Origin: Streptomyces sp. RerS4
GTDB taxonomy: Bacteria > Actinomycetota > Actinomycetes > Streptomycetales > Streptomycetaceae
Length of the DNA: 64,000 bases
NCBI RefSeq assembly: GCF_023515955.1
Contig: NZ_CP097322.1
Location: 4,140,501 to 4,204,500, forward strand
Direction of reading: 5' to 3'
Shown here: positions 32,915-42,433 of the stretch, one piece after another
Numbering within the stretch: position 1 is the first letter of the stretch
How the letters are laid out: the number at the start of each line of letters is the position of its first letter
The notes under the pieces: model-generated
The model's database searches: none
What the model saw: only the letters and a program-made list of their open reading frames with translations
What the model was told of the DNA's origin: nothing
Made by a program: the position numbers and the translations under genes

Positions 32915-33775
32915 TCAGAGGTACCGCGCGAAGTCGTCCAGTACGCGCAGGACCTCCGCCTCCCCGGCCGACGGGAGTTGCAGGACGACCTCCTCGATGC
33001 CCAGGTCGGCGTAGTGGGCCAGCTTGCCGGGGTTGGGGCGGACGGCGTACGGGACCACCTGGAGGGTCTTCGGGTCGCGTCCGGCCGCCTCCCAGGCGGC
33101 GCGCAGCACCGGGAGGGACTCGGTGAGGCCGCCGCCGCCGATGGGGAGCCAGCCGTCGGAGTGCTCGGCGATGGCCGCGAACAGCTTCGGGCCGGCCGCG
33201 CCGCCGATGAGGGTGCGCGGGCCGTACAGCGGCTTTCCGGGGGCGAGTTCGCGCGGCGGCTGGACCGGCTTGGGGTGGGCGGCGCTGGCGTGGACGGAGC
33301 CGTACGGGCCCTCGTACGCGGTGGGCTGCGGGGCCCACAGGGCGCGCATCAGCGCCATGTGGTGGCGTACGCGGTCGCGGCGCGTGGGCCAGTCGACGCC
33401 GTGGTCGGCGGCCTCCTCGACGTTCCAGCCGTAGCCGATGCCCAGGGTGAGGCGGCCGCCGCTGAGGTGGTCGAGGGTCGCGACCTGCTTGGCGAGGCCG
33501 ATCGGGTCGTGCTGGGCGACGAGGGTGATGCCGGTGCCGAGGTGGAGGCGTTCGGTGACGGCGGCGGCCTGGCCGAGGGCGACGAAGGGGTCGAGGGTGC
33601 GGCCGTACTCCTCGGGGAGTTCGCCGCCCATGGGCGCGTCGGTGGCGCGGCTGATCGGGATGTGGGTGTGTTCGGGGAGGTAGAGGGCGGCGAAGCCGCG
33701 TTCCTCCAGGGAGCGGGCCAGCCGGGTGGGGGAGACGGTGCGGTCCGTGAGGAAGATGGTCGTGGCGATCCGCAT
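32915..33775 (-). CDS. LLM-class F420-dependent oxidoreductase
   Basis: 286 residues, third luciferase-like enzyme of the window. Key segments: FAALYLPEHTHIPISR near 28, LDHLSGGRLTLGIGYGWNVEEAADHG near 103-128, and LYGPRTLIGGAAGPK near 185. The motif GIGYGWNVEE is typical of the F420-dependent TIGR03619-like group. No CTGAC-N5-GTCAG operator is present, so it is probably outside that regulon. Divergent from the hotdog-like gene. Confidence 0.83.
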   Translation of the reverse strand: MRIATTIFLTDRTVSPTRLARSLEERGFAALYLPEHTHIPISRATDAPMGGELPEEYGRTLDPFVALGQAAAVTERLHLGTGITLVAQHDPIGLAKQVATLDHLSGGRLTLGIGYGWNVEEAADHGVDWPTRRDRVRHHMALMRALWAPQPTAYEGPYGSVHASAAHPKPVQPPRELAPGKPLYGPRTLIGGAAGPKLFAAIAEHSDGWLPIGGGGLTESLPVLRAAWEAAGRDPKTLQVVPYAVRPNPGKLAHYADLGIEEVVLQLPSAGEAEVLRVLDDFARYL

Positions 33776-33862
33776 GGGTCAGGGCACCTCCGAGTGGTGG
33801 GGGAGGCCAAGGTACGGGGTTCGGGATGAAGTCGGCAGGGGGCATGTGATGGGGTGGGCGGT

Positions 33863-34618
33863 ATGAACGGCATCGAGACGATCACGGTCGCGGAGCGGCT
33901 GCACGGCTACCCGGGCGTGGCCTTCGGCGGCTACGTGGCCGGGCTCCTGGCCGCCCGGATGGCGGGGGTGGCGGATACGGCGGCCGACGCGGGAGCCGTA
34001 CGGGTGGACTTCCGTCGGCCGGTGCCGACGGGCACCCCGGTACGGGCCGTGGCCGGCCCCGACGGGGGCGTGGAACTGCTCGACGGGGACGGGGGGCTCC
34101 TCGCCACCGCGACGGCGGCGCCGGCCCCCGCCGGGGAGGTGCCGCTCCCGCCGTCCTGGGCCGAGGCGTCGAAGGCGGCCGACGCCTACCGCGCCGACCC
34201 GCCGGGCGGTGAGGCGGGCTGCTTCGGCTGCGGCCTGGACCGCACCCCCGCGACGGGGCTGCGGCTGCACTGCGGGCGGGTGCCGGGGCGGGAGCTCGTC
34301 GCGACGGCCTGGCGGCCCGAGCCGGAACTGCTGGGCCCGGACGGGGTGTTGCCGCCCGAGCTGGCGTGGGGCGCGCTGGACTGTCCGGGGAACGCGGCGG
34401 GCCGGCTGCTGGACGGGGGCCCGGCGGGCGCGGTGACGGCCTCGCTGACCGGGCGGCTGCTGCGCCCGGTCGTACGGGCCTCGGACGGCCTGATCTCGTA
34501 CGCCTGGCTGTTGGGCTCCGAGGGCCGCAAATGCCGCGTGGGCACCGCCCTGGCCACCGCCGACGGCGAACTGTGCGCCCACGCCGAAGCCCTGTGGATC
34601 AGGCCCCGGCAACCCTGA
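33863..34618 (+). CDS. Hotdog-fold-like protein, possible thioesterase
   Basis: 251 residues. The first half (VAFGGYVAGLLAARM, AVRVDFRRPVPTGTPVRAVA) and second half (LAWGALDCPGNAAGRLLD, ALATADGELCAHAEALWI) each look like a hotdog unit, suggesting a double-hotdog acyl-CoA thioesterase or related binder. A CFGCG motif (about 116) joins them. Start is ambiguous (ATG 33863 or GTG 33854). Substrate unknown. Confidence 0.6.
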   Translation: MNGIETITVAERLHGYPGVAFGGYVAGLLAARMAGVADTAADAGAVRVDFRRPVPTGTPVRAVAGPDGGVELLDGDGGLLATATAAPAPAGEVPLPPSWAEASKAADAYRADPPGGEAGCFGCGLDRTPATGLRLHCGRVPGRELVATAWRPEPELLGPDGVLPPELAWGALDCPGNAAGRLLDGGPAGAVTASLTGRLLRPVVRASDGLISYAWLLGSEGRKCRVGTALATADGELCAHAEALWIRPRQP

Positions 34619-34632
34619 CGACCCGGGGCCCC

Positions 34633-34660
34633 GGCATGCCCGCCGTACGGCGGGCATGCC
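34633..34660. terminator. 28-bp perfect palindrome between convergent genes
   Basis: GGCATGCCCGCCGT followed directly by its exact reverse complement. It probably folds to an 11-bp stem with a six-base loop and acts as a bidirectional terminator between the hotdog-like and ADP-ribosylglycohydrolase genes. Confidence 0.75.
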
Positions 34661-34669
34661 GTACGCCCC

Positions 34670-35902
34670 TCAGCCCCGGGGATAGCGGGTCAGCCAGGCC
34701 GGGGCGGTGGTGCGGGGGCCGTGGAGGGTGGGGCCTTGGGTGAGTTCCAGGGCGAAGTCGTCGGAGAGTTCCAGGATCGTCGCGCGGCCCTCGACCTCCG
34801 TCAGCCAGGCGGCCGGCAGGGCCGTCTCGCCGTGCAGGGCGCCGAGCAGGGCCCCGCACAGGGCGCCGGCGGCGGTGGAGTCGCCGCCGTGGTTGACGGC
34901 GAGGCGCAGCCCGTGGGGGACGTCCTGCGCGACGAGGGCGCAGTAGACGGCGACGGCGAGGGCGTCCTCCGCGTTCCGGCCGTTGTCGGCGGAGCCACCC
35001 GCGAAGGCGAGGGCGTCCACTGACGCCGCCCCCGGCGCGCCCCGCGTCACGGCGGCGACGGCGCGTCGCAGGGCGTCGGTGACCGGTCCGCTGCCGGGGT
35101 GGGCGGCGAGCAGGGCGAGGGTGCGTTGGACGGCGGCGTCGAGGGATTCGCCCCGGAGCAGGCCGTGGACGATCACGGCGACGGCGCCGGCCGACAGGTA
35201 CGCGGCGGGGTGGCCGTGGCTCTGGGCGGCGCACTCGACGGCGAGTTGGAGGACGAGCCCCGGCTCCCAGCCGACGAGGAGCCCGAACGGGGCCGAGCGG
35301 ACGGTGGCCCCGGCGTCCCGGGCGGTGGGGTTCTTCGGCTTTTCGAGGGTGCCCAGGGTGTCGTCGGCGAAGCCGGTCAGGCAGGAGCGCTCGGGGCCGC
35401 GTCGGGCGTAGAGCCACTCCTCGCGGGCGAGCCAGCCGTTGTCCGCGCGGCGCTCGTCGGGGCCCCAGTCGTGCTGGGTCGCGGCCCAGCGCCGGTACGC
35501 CCGGTGGACGTCGGTGGGCGGGTGCCAGCCGCCGGTGTCGCGGCGTACGTGGGCCCGTATCAGGCCGTCGACGGTGAACAGGGTGAGCTGCGTGGCTGCG
35601 GTGACGGCGCCCCGGCGGCCGTGCGCGGGGGCGGGTTCCGTGAGGCCGGCCGGGCCGTGGGCCTCGCGGATCGCCTCCAGGGAGAGCTCGGCCACGGGCG
35701 CGCCGAGGGCGTCGCCGATGGCGGAGCCGAGGAGGGCCCCGCGGACCCGGCTGCGGAAGTCCTGCTGCTCGACGCGGCCCCACAGGGCGGTGGCGATGCC
35801 ACGCCCGACGGTCCCGCCCGCCGCGGCTTCCGCGACGGCGGTGGTCCCCGCGGTGGTCCCCGCGGTCGTCCCCGCGGTCGTCGCTCTGATCGTCGTGTCC
35901 AT
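34670..35902 (-). CDS. ADP-ribosylglycohydrolase-family protein
   Basis: 410 residues. N-terminal metal/substrate motif LLGSAIGDALGAPVAE near 52 and C-terminal GGDSTAAGALCGALLGAL near 340 are the two halves of the DraG-like dinuclear Mg site. It should remove ADP-ribose from proteins or related molecules. The extreme N-terminus is built by a 12-bp tandem repeat encoding T-A-G-T units, outside the catalytic fold. Confidence 0.88.
   Translation of the reverse strand: MDTTIRATTAGTTAGTTAGTTAVAEAAAGGTVGRGIATALWGRVEQQDFRSRVRGALLGSAIGDALGAPVAELSLEAIREAHGPAGLTEPAPAHGRRGAVTAATQLTLFTVDGLIRAHVRRDTGGWHPPTDVHRAYRRWAATQHDWGPDERRADNGWLAREEWLYARRGPERSCLTGFADDTLGTLEKPKNPTARDAGATVRSAPFGLLVGWEPGLVLQLAVECAAQSHGHPAAYLSAGAVAVIVHGLLRGESLDAAVQRTLALLAAHPGSGPVTDALRRAVAAVTRGAPGAASVDALAFAGGSADNGRNAEDALAVAVYCALVAQDVPHGLRLAVNHGGDSTAAGALCGALLGALHGETALPAAWLTEVEGRATILELSDDFALELTQGPTLHGPRTTAPAWLTRYPRG
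35841..35876. repeat. 12-bp tandem repeat in the ADP-ribosylglycohydrolase N-terminus
   Basis: Three units of GTGGTCCCCGCG/GTCGTCCCCGCG in a row (35841-35852, 35853-35864, 35865-35876), with a partial fourth. In frame it encodes repeated T-A-G-T, so copy-number change would lengthen the N-terminal tail without frameshift. Confidence 0.85.
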
Positions 35903-36057
35903 GTCGTTCCCCCCGAGACTCTGGCGCGCAGCGCACTGTAATGGACACCAGCGGTCACATCCGGAAGTCGGCCCTCACCTCGCCCGTAAGTCGCCGGAGA
36001 ACGGCTGGATCACGAACCGTTTCGGCCACCGGTCGGCCACCGGTCGGCCACCGCCGG

Positions 36058-38637
36058 TCAGCCCTCCAGCACCGGCAGCAGCGCCGGCAGGTGCCCGTCC
36101 GAGGCGCGCGCCGCCTCCTGGCGTTCGCGCGGCACCTCCCCGTACAGCGTCGTACGGGCCTTCGCCGGCCGGCCCGCGGCCTCCGCGACCGCGATCAGGT
36201 CCCGTACCGACTTGTACGAGCCGTAACTCGAACCGGCCATGCGGGAGATGGTCTCCTCCATCAGCGTCCCGCCCAGGTCGTTGGCGCCCGACCGGAGCAT
36301 TTCGGCCGCGCCCTCCGCGCCCAGCTTCACCCAGCTGGTCTGGATGTTCGTGATGTGCGGGTGCAGCAGCAGCCGGGCCATCGCCGTGACCGCCCGGTTG
36401 TCGCGGACCGTCGGGCCGGGCCGGGCGATGCCCGCCAGGTACACGGGCGCGTTCGTGTGGATGAACGGCAGCGTCACGAACTCCGTGAAGCCGCCCGTCC
36501 GTTCCTGGATGCGGGCCAGGGTGCGGAAGTGGCCCAGCCAGTGCCGGGGCTGGTCCACGTGCCCGTACATCATGGTCGAGGAGGAGCGAATCCCCAGCTC
36601 GTGCGCCGTGGTGATCACGTCGATCCAGTCCGCCGTCGGCAGCTTGCCCTTCGTGAGGACCCAGCGCACCTCGTCGTCGAGGATCTCCGCCGCCGTGCCC
36701 GGGATGGAGTCGAGCCCGGCCTCCTTGGCGGCCGTCAGCCACTCCCGTACGGACATCCCCGTGCGGGTGGCGCCGTTGACGACCTCCATCGGGGAGAAGG
36801 CGTGCACGTGCATGCCCGGCACCCGCGCCTTCACCGCCCGCGCGATGTCGAAGTACGCCGTTCCCGGCAGGTCCGGGTGGATCCCGCCCTGCATGCACAC
36901 CTCGACCGCGCCCACGTCCCAGGCCTGGGCGGCGCGGTCCGCGACCTGCTCCAGGGACAGGGTGTAGGCGTCGGCGTCGGTGCGGCGCTGCGCGAAGGCG
37001 CAGAAACGGCAGCCGGTGTAGCAGACGTTCGTGAAGTTGATGTTCCTGGTGACGATGTACGTGACCTCGTCGCCCACCACCGACCTGCGCAGGTCGTCCG
37101 CGATCCGGCACAGGGCGTCCAGCGCCGGGCCGTCCGCGTGCAGCAGGGCGAGGGCCTGGTCGTCGGTGAGCTTCGTCGGGTCGTCGGCGGCCCGCGCGAG
37201 GGCCGCCCGTACGTCGGTGTCGATGCGCTCCGGCACCATCCCCGGGGCCGCGGCCTCGCGCAGGGCCTCCCAGTCGCCGTACACGTGGTCGAAGTCCTCG
37301 CGGCGGTCGCCGGTGCGGCCCTCGGTGTCGACGGCGGTGTGCAGGTCGGTGCGCCCGTACGCGGCGAAGCCCTCGTCGGGCTCCTGCCACGGCCGGCCCT
37401 CCACCGTCGCCGCCTCGTCCGCCAGGCCCGTCCGCGGATCGGCCAGCGCCCGTACGTGCGGCAGCAGCCGGGGGTCCAGCCAGGGTTCCCCGCGCTGGAG
37501 GAACTCGGGGTAGATGGTGAGGCGTTCGCGCAGCTCGAAGCCGGCGGCGGCGGTCCGCGCGGCCAGCTCCTCGATGTGCGGCCAGGGCCGCTCCGGGTTC
37601 ACGTGGTCCGGGGTCAGCGGGGAGACGCCGCCCCAGTCGTCGATGCCGGCGCCGACGATCAGGGCGTACTCGGCGTCCACCAGGTTCGGCGGGGCCTGGA
37701 TGCGGGCGCTCGGCCCCAGGATGTGCCGGGCCACCGCGATGGCGGCGGCCAGTTCCTCCAGCTCGGCGTCGGGCATGGCGCGCATGGCCGTGTCGGGCTT
37801 GGCCCGGAAGTTCTGGACGATGACTTCCTGGATGCCGTGGTAGCTGCGCTGGATGCGGCGCAGCTCGAAGAAGGCCTCGGCGCGCTCCTCGTAGGACTCG
37901 CCGATGCCGATGAGGACGCCGGTGGTGAAGGGCACGTTGGAGCGGCCCGCGTCCTCCAGCACCCGCAGCCGGACGGCCGGTTCCTTGTCGGGGGAGCCGT
38001 GGTGCGGGCCGCCGGGCTCGGACCACAGGCGGGTGGCGGTCGTCTCCAGCATCATGCCCATGGACGGCGCGACGGGCTTCAGGCGCTGGAGCTCGGACCA
38101 GGACAGCACGCCGGGGTTGAGGTGGGGCAGCAGGCCCGTCTCCTCCAGGACGCGGATGGCCATGGCCCGCACGTAGGCGAGGGTGTCGTCGTAGCCGTGC
38201 GCGTCCAGCCACTCGCGGGCCTCGGGCCAGCGGTCCTCGGGGCGGTCCCCGAGGGTGAACAGGGCCTCCTTGCAGCCCGTCGCGGCGCCGGCGCGGGCGA
38301 TGTCGAGGACCTCGTCGGGCGACAGGTACATCCCGTGACCGGCCTTGCGGAGCTTGCCGGGGACGGTCACGAACGTGCAGTAGTGGCACTTGTCGCGGCA
38401 CAGCCGGGTCAGCGGGATGAAGACCTTGCGCGAGTACGTGATGACGCCGGGCCGCCCCGCGGCTTCGAGGCCGGAGTCCCGCACACGGGCGGCGGAGGCG
38501 GCGAGGTCCTTCAGGGCCTCGCCGCGCGCCTGGAGGAGTACGGCCGCCTCGGCGGCGTCCAGCGCGACGCCGTCGCGGGCCCGCCGGAGCGCGCGGCGCA
38601 TCGCGTTGTCGGTCGGAGCGTCACTCGGAGTGGTCAT
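36058..38637 (-). CDS. fbiC: Bifunctional FO synthase (CofG-CofH fusion)
   Basis: 859 residues, full length for actinobacterial FbiC. Two radical-SAM domains are present: CofG-type with CRDKCHYC near residue 80, and CofH-type with CYTGCRFC near 538. Using tyrosine and the pyrimidine 5-amino-6-ribitylamino-uracil, it makes 7,8-didemethyl-8-hydroxy-5-deazariboflavin, the chromophore of F420. Single gene; ATG 38637. F420-dependent candidates (luciferase-like genes) lie at 21, 23 and 33 kb. Confidence 0.95.
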   Translation of the reverse strand: MTTPSDAPTDNAMRRALRRARDGVALDAAEAAVLLQARGEALKDLAASAARVRDSGLEAAGRPGVITYSRKVFIPLTRLCRDKCHYCTFVTVPGKLRKAGHGMYLSPDEVLDIARAGAATGCKEALFTLGDRPEDRWPEAREWLDAHGYDDTLAYVRAMAIRVLEETGLLPHLNPGVLSWSELQRLKPVAPSMGMMLETTATRLWSEPGGPHHGSPDKEPAVRLRVLEDAGRSNVPFTTGVLIGIGESYEERAEAFFELRRIQRSYHGIQEVIVQNFRAKPDTAMRAMPDAELEELAAAIAVARHILGPSARIQAPPNLVDAEYALIVGAGIDDWGGVSPLTPDHVNPERPWPHIEELAARTAAAGFELRERLTIYPEFLQRGEPWLDPRLLPHVRALADPRTGLADEAATVEGRPWQEPDEGFAAYGRTDLHTAVDTEGRTGDRREDFDHVYGDWEALREAAAPGMVPERIDTDVRAALARAADDPTKLTDDQALALLHADGPALDALCRIADDLRRSVVGDEVTYIVTRNINFTNVCYTGCRFCAFAQRRTDADAYTLSLEQVADRAAQAWDVGAVEVCMQGGIHPDLPGTAYFDIARAVKARVPGMHVHAFSPMEVVNGATRTGMSVREWLTAAKEAGLDSIPGTAAEILDDEVRWVLTKGKLPTADWIDVITTAHELGIRSSSTMMYGHVDQPRHWLGHFRTLARIQERTGGFTEFVTLPFIHTNAPVYLAGIARPGPTVRDNRAVTAMARLLLHPHITNIQTSWVKLGAEGAAEMLRSGANDLGGTLMEETISRMAGSSYGSYKSVRDLIAVAEAAGRPAKARTTLYGEVPRERQEAARASDGHLPALLPVLEG

Positions 38638-38677
38638 GTGGCGAGCATACGATCCACTCGACGGTCCGCGGAGGGCG

Positions 38678-39463
38678 TCATCGCATCAGCTCACCGGCGT
38701 TGACCAGCAGGGACTGGCCGGTTATCGCCCGCGCCCGGTCGCTCGCGAGGAAGGCGGCGGCATCGGCCACGTCCCCGTCGGTGGCGAGGTCGGGCAGGGC
38801 CATCCGGTCGGTGAGCCGGGCGAGCACCTCGGCCTCGGGGACGCCCTCGGTGTGGGCGGTGAACGTCACGAACGCCTGCACGGGCGGGCCCCACATCCAG
38901 CCGGGCAGCACGGTGTTGACGCGGACCCGGTGCGGGCCGAGCTCCCGGGCCATGGAGTACATGGCCGAGGTCAGCGCGCCCTTGGAGGCGGCGTAGGCCG
39001 CCTGGTGGACCTCGTTCGGGGCGGCGATCGCGGACTGGGTGCCGATGATGACGACGGAGCCGCCGCCGGCGGCCTTGAAGGCGGGCAGGCAGGCGCGGGT
39101 CATGCGCAGGGTGCCCAGCAGGTTGACGTCGAGGATCTGCTGCCAGGTCCCGAAGTCGGCGTCCTCCAGGCCGCCGAAGTACGAGTCCCAGGCGGCGACG
39201 TGCACGACGGCGTCCACACCGCCGAAGCGTTCGCCGGCCAATTCCACCAGGGCCCGGCACTGGGCCTCGTCGGTGATGTCGGTCGGCCGGTACGCGGTGT
39301 GCGCGCCGTCGGGGTCGATCTCGGCGGCCGATTTGGCCAGATTGGCCTCCGTACGGGCGCCGAGGACGGCGTTCCCGCCGTCGCGGACCACGGCGGCGGC
39401 CACTTGGTGCCCGAGCCCGGCCCCGACGCCGGAGACGATGACGGTCTTCCCTCGCAGCAACAT
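38678..39463 (-). CDS. SDR-family oxidoreductase
   Basis: 261 residues. Rossmann SGVGAGLG near residue 11, catalytic Ser in IIGTQSA near 140 and YAASK near 154. ATG 39463 is chosen because AGGAGG is five bases ahead. The palindromic operator copy 5 lies 26 bp upstream, linking this SDR to the catabolic genes at 1-2, 10 and 21-27 kb. Substrate unknown. Confidence 0.88.
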   Translation of the reverse strand: MLLRGKTVIVSGVGAGLGHQVAAAVVRDGGNAVLGARTEANLAKSAAEIDPDGAHTAYRPTDITDEAQCRALVELAGERFGGVDAVVHVAAWDSYFGGLEDADFGTWQQILDVNLLGTLRMTRACLPAFKAAGGGSVVIIGTQSAIAAPNEVHQAAYAASKGALTSAMYSMARELGPHRVRVNTVLPGWMWGPPVQAFVTFTAHTEGVPEAEVLARLTDRMALPDLATDGDVADAAAFLASDRARAITGQSLLVNAGELMR

Positions 39464-39488
39464 GCGCGCCTCCTGGCGACCCACGGAT

Positions 39489-39503
39489 CTGACGGGCCGT
39501 CAG
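39489..39503. promoter_or_regulatory. Operator CTGAC-N5-GTCAG (copy 5)
   Basis: CTGACGGGCCGTCAG, perfect arms. Read on the minus strand it is preceded by TACCCT, a good TANNNT -10 box whose last T is the T of CTGAC, exactly the register of TAATCT at copy 1. Confidence 0.72.
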
Positions 39504-39535
39504 GGTAGGGGCGTGGGGCGGGCTTGTGAAGAGGC

Positions 39536-39570
39536 GGCGGGGGCAGGGGCTTCCGCCTCCCGCCCCCGCC
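39536..39570 (-). terminator. GC-rich hairpin after the Pro/Gln-rich membrane protein
   Basis: GGCGGGGGC (39536-39544) pairs with GCCCCCGCC (39562-39570); the loop allows further G-C pairing. It follows the stop of the gene at 39589 on the minus strand. Confidence 0.6.
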
Positions 39571-39588
39571 CGCGTCCGGCGCCCGGGG

Positions 39589-40305
39589 TCAGGAGGTGAC
39601 GTCCGCGATGATGTTGGTGATGACCCAGACCGCCCAGAGCGCCGGCAGGATCGCCACGTAGGCGAGCGGGCGCGCGTGCACCGGCGGGCCCTCGTCCAGC
39701 GTCTGGCGACCCGGCGCGGGCTCGGAGGGCGGCAGCTTGGAGAACCTGATGGCCGCGATCAGGTTCCAGATCAGCGTGAACGGGCTGAAGATCACCAGGG
39801 ACAGGGGGCTCCACCAGCCCTGGACCAGGGTCTTCGTGGTCATCGCCCGCACCATGGCCCGGCCGCAGGTGCGGCAGAAGGGCCCCTTCTGGTGGAAGAA
39901 GCGCATCAGGATCAGGATGCCCATGTGGGCCCGTACGGACATGTTCACCGTGTGCGGAGACCCGCAGACGCGGCAACCGGCGTCGGGCACGCCGGGGTGG
40001 GCGTAGCCCGGCTGGCCCGGGTGACCGGGCTGCGGGGCCTGGGCGTACGGGCCCTGCGGGTGCGGGGGCTGTATGTACGGGCTCTGCGGGTGCTGCTGAC
40101 CCTGCGGGTACTGGCCCTGCGGCGGGTACGGGGCCTGTGCCTGGGGAGCCTGGCCGCCGTAAGGATTCTGCGCGTACGGGTTCTGATCGGCCGGGGCCTG
40201 CCCGTACGGGTTCTGACCGTACGGCGCCTGCTGCGCGGCACTCGCGTACGGGTTGGCGGCGTCCGGGCCGCCGGTGGTGGGGCCGGGCGGCGGGGTGTTG
40301 GTCAT
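39589..40305 (-). CDS. Membrane protein with Pro/Gln/Tyr-rich N-terminus and CxxC pairs
   Basis: 238 residues. The first ~105 are a low-complexity tract with repeated N-P-Y and Q-G/A-P-Y units. Then follow two CxxC pairs (CRVCG near 111, CRTCG near 145) that could bind zinc, and two hydrophobic segments (LVIFSPFTLIWNLIAAI and LAYVAILPALWAVWVITNII). ATG 40305 with GAAGG upstream. Similar proteins are common in Streptomyces and have no assigned function. Confidence 0.75.
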   Translation of the reverse strand: MTNTPPPGPTTGGPDAANPYASAAQQAPYGQNPYGQAPADQNPYAQNPYGGQAPQAQAPYPPQGQYPQGQQHPQSPYIQPPHPQGPYAQAPQPGHPGQPGYAHPGVPDAGCRVCGSPHTVNMSVRAHMGILILMRFFHQKGPFCRTCGRAMVRAMTTKTLVQGWWSPLSLVIFSPFTLIWNLIAAIRFSKLPPSEPAPGRQTLDEGPPVHARPLAYVAILPALWAVWVITNIIADVTS

Positions 40306-40672
40306 GAGGTGGTGCCTTCGGCGTCTGGGGTGTGCGCGTCGGGCGGCAACCGGAGCCGCCGATGCGCTCGGACGGCCGAACGTACCAGCCGGCGCCGACA
40401 CCTTCGAAGATCGTCCCCGAGGGCCTGTCGGCGCGTCACGGGCGGCGGTTGTCCGCGACGCTTACGGCACCGGAGGCCCCGGACGGTGGACGAACCGGGC
40501 AGACTGGAGCCGTACTGGACGTCTTGGGTCACGAGTCGGTGAAGCCGAGACGAATGGTGCGTCATATCTCCGGGGGCGGCGGCGAGTCGTATCCGAATAC
40601 CTGATAGACAGAAGAATCACGGCTCGACCAGCCGGACGCCTTCGCCGGCCGCCTTGGGGGGATCGCCGCACT
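40306..40672. other. Intergenic region upstream of the transglycosylase gene
   Basis: 367 bp between divergent genes. It must hold both promoters. The 40560-40620 part is relatively AT-rich (GTCATATC, CGTATCCGAATACCTGATAGACAGAAG), suggesting the promoter lies there. I checked by eye for the ydaO (c-di-AMP) riboswitch signature often found ahead of Streptomyces wall hydrolases and did not find it. Confidence 0.5.
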
Positions 40673-42412
40673 GTGAAGCCGCTTCACCGTCATGTAGTCA
40701 ACACCTCGCGCAAGGTCCTGTGCACGGCCGCCCTCGCGGCCAGCCTGACCACCGCCGCCGTCGTGACCAACACCCCGGTCGCCGGCGCCGGAGAGGCCGA
40801 ACCGACCCCGGACAGCCCGCAGGCCATCGACCGCGGCGACGCCCGCCTGGACGTGCCGCCCACGGTCGCCGACCCGCAGGTCCCGCCCGCCGCCGGCGCC
40901 GCGACGACGGAGACCGCCTCGGGCATCCCCGCCACCGCCCTCGACGCCTACAGGCGCGCCGAGGTGGCCGTGGCCGCCGCCCTGCCGGAGTGCAAGCTGT
41001 CCTGGCAGTTGATCGCGGGCATAGGCCGGGTCGAGTCCGTCCACGCCTCCGGCTACGGACTCAAGTCCGACGGGTACACCGAGAAGCTGATCCGCGGGCC
41101 CCGCCTCGACGGCAACGGCTTCGCCCGGATCACCGACACCGACAAGGGCGAGTGGGACGGCGACACCGAGTTCGACCGCGCCTTCGGCCCGCTCCAGTTC
41201 ATCCCGACGACCTGGACGATCTGGAAGGCCGACGGCAACGGCGACGGCAAGCGCGACGCCAACAACATCTACGACGCGGCCCTGGGCACCGGCCTCTACC
41301 TCTGCTCCGGCGGCAAGGACCTCTCCCTCCCGGCCGACCTCGACAAGGCGCTGCTCGCGTACAACCCCTCGCGCGAGTACGTGAACACCGTGCTCGGCTA
41401 CATGCGCCAGTACCAGCAGGGCGCCACCGGCGTGGAGAACCCGCCGCCGGCCAACTACCCGACGCCGCCCACGCCGTCGCTGCCCACCCCGCGCCCGCCG
41501 CAGCCGACGACGCCCGTGACGCCGACGCCGCCGGTCACCCCGTCCAAGCCGACGAACCCGACCAACCCGACCACGCCCACGAAGCCGACCGAGCCGTCGA
41601 AGCCCACCGAGCCGTCGAAGCCGACCCCGGCTCCCGCGACGCTCGCCAAGCTGGAGCAGCAGGGCGAGATCGCGTTGGAGGCCGAGACCGGCAGCCTGTT
41701 CGCGGAGGGCGCCCGCTTCAAGGCGGTCCTCAGCGACAGCAAGCCGGCCGCCGGGCAGGCCGTCGTGGTCACCGTCGAGCAGGACACCACGGGCGGCACC
41801 GGCTTCGTCTTCGTCAACGAGACGCACGTGGTCATCCGTACGGACGACCAGGGCATCGCGACCGCCCCCCGGCTCAAGGCCGGCCCGAACGCGGGCACCT
41901 TCACCCTGCGGGCCACGGCCTACGACGCCAAGGGCCAGTTCACGGTGGCGCTGAAGGGCAAGGTCACCGCCAGGCCGGTGGAGCAGCCGGTGGAGCTGAC
42001 GCGCACCGACGCCACCGCCCCGGTGACGGCCGTGAGCGGCACCTCGATCAAGGGCCTGGAGTTCCTCGCGGAGGCCGGCGACAAGCCCGTCGCCGGTGCG
42101 AAGGTCACCGCCGCCCTCGTCGAGGAGACCAAGCCCGGCGTCTGGGCCCTGGTGGACCCGAAGACGGCGAAGGGCCCGTACTTCAAGGACGCGGCGGGCG
42201 GCAAGCTCTTCTCCCTGGAGCTGCCCGAGACCAAGGCCGACGGGAAGATCGCCCTGCCGGCGCTCTTCACGGAGGGCGTCGAGGCGGGGACCTACCACCT
42301 GCGCCTGACGACGGCGGACAAGAAGTCCCAGCTGATCCTCAAGATCACGGTCACGGCAGCCCAGCCGACCCAGCCGGCCCCGGCGCAGCCCACCGGAGCG
42401 GCGAAGAGCTGA
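40673..42412 (+). CDS. Secreted lytic transglycosylase-like protein
   Basis: 579 residues. Signal peptide (KVLCTAALAASLTTAAVVTNTPVAGA), then an SLT-like lysozyme-fold domain with the catalytic Glu in IAGIGRVESVHASGYG near 125 and FGPLQFIPTTWTIW near 174. A Pro/Thr-rich linker (about 260-320, with K-P-T repeats) leads to two C-terminal Ig-like beta domains. It should cleave peptidoglycan glycan strands. GTG 40673 has GGGGGGA upstream. Followed by a strong terminator. Confidence 0.85.
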   Translation: MKPLHRHVVNTSRKVLCTAALAASLTTAAVVTNTPVAGAGEAEPTPDSPQAIDRGDARLDVPPTVADPQVPPAAGAATTETASGIPATALDAYRRAEVAVAAALPECKLSWQLIAGIGRVESVHASGYGLKSDGYTEKLIRGPRLDGNGFARITDTDKGEWDGDTEFDRAFGPLQFIPTTWTIWKADGNGDGKRDANNIYDAALGTGLYLCSGGKDLSLPADLDKALLAYNPSREYVNTVLGYMRQYQQGATGVENPPPANYPTPPTPSLPTPRPPQPTTPVTPTPPVTPSKPTNPTNPTTPTKPTEPSKPTEPSKPTPAPATLAKLEQQGEIALEAETGSLFAEGARFKAVLSDSKPAAGQAVVVTVEQDTTGGTGFVFVNETHVVIRTDDQGIATAPRLKAGPNAGTFTLRATAYDAKGQFTVALKGKVTARPVEQPVELTRTDATAPVTAVSGTSIKGLEFLAEAGDKPVAGAKVTAALVEETKPGVWALVDPKTAKGPYFKDAAGGKLFSLELPETKADGKIALPALFTEGVEAGTYHLRLTTADKKSQLILKITVTAAQPTQPAPAQPTGAAKS

Positions 42413-42433
42413 CACCCGCCCCGCCCGCACGAA

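Noticed and set aside
40306..40672. ydaO-type c-di-AMP riboswitch before the transglycosylase
   Set aside because: Expected for Streptomyces wall hydrolases, but I could not find the conserved cores by eye. A covariance search would decide.
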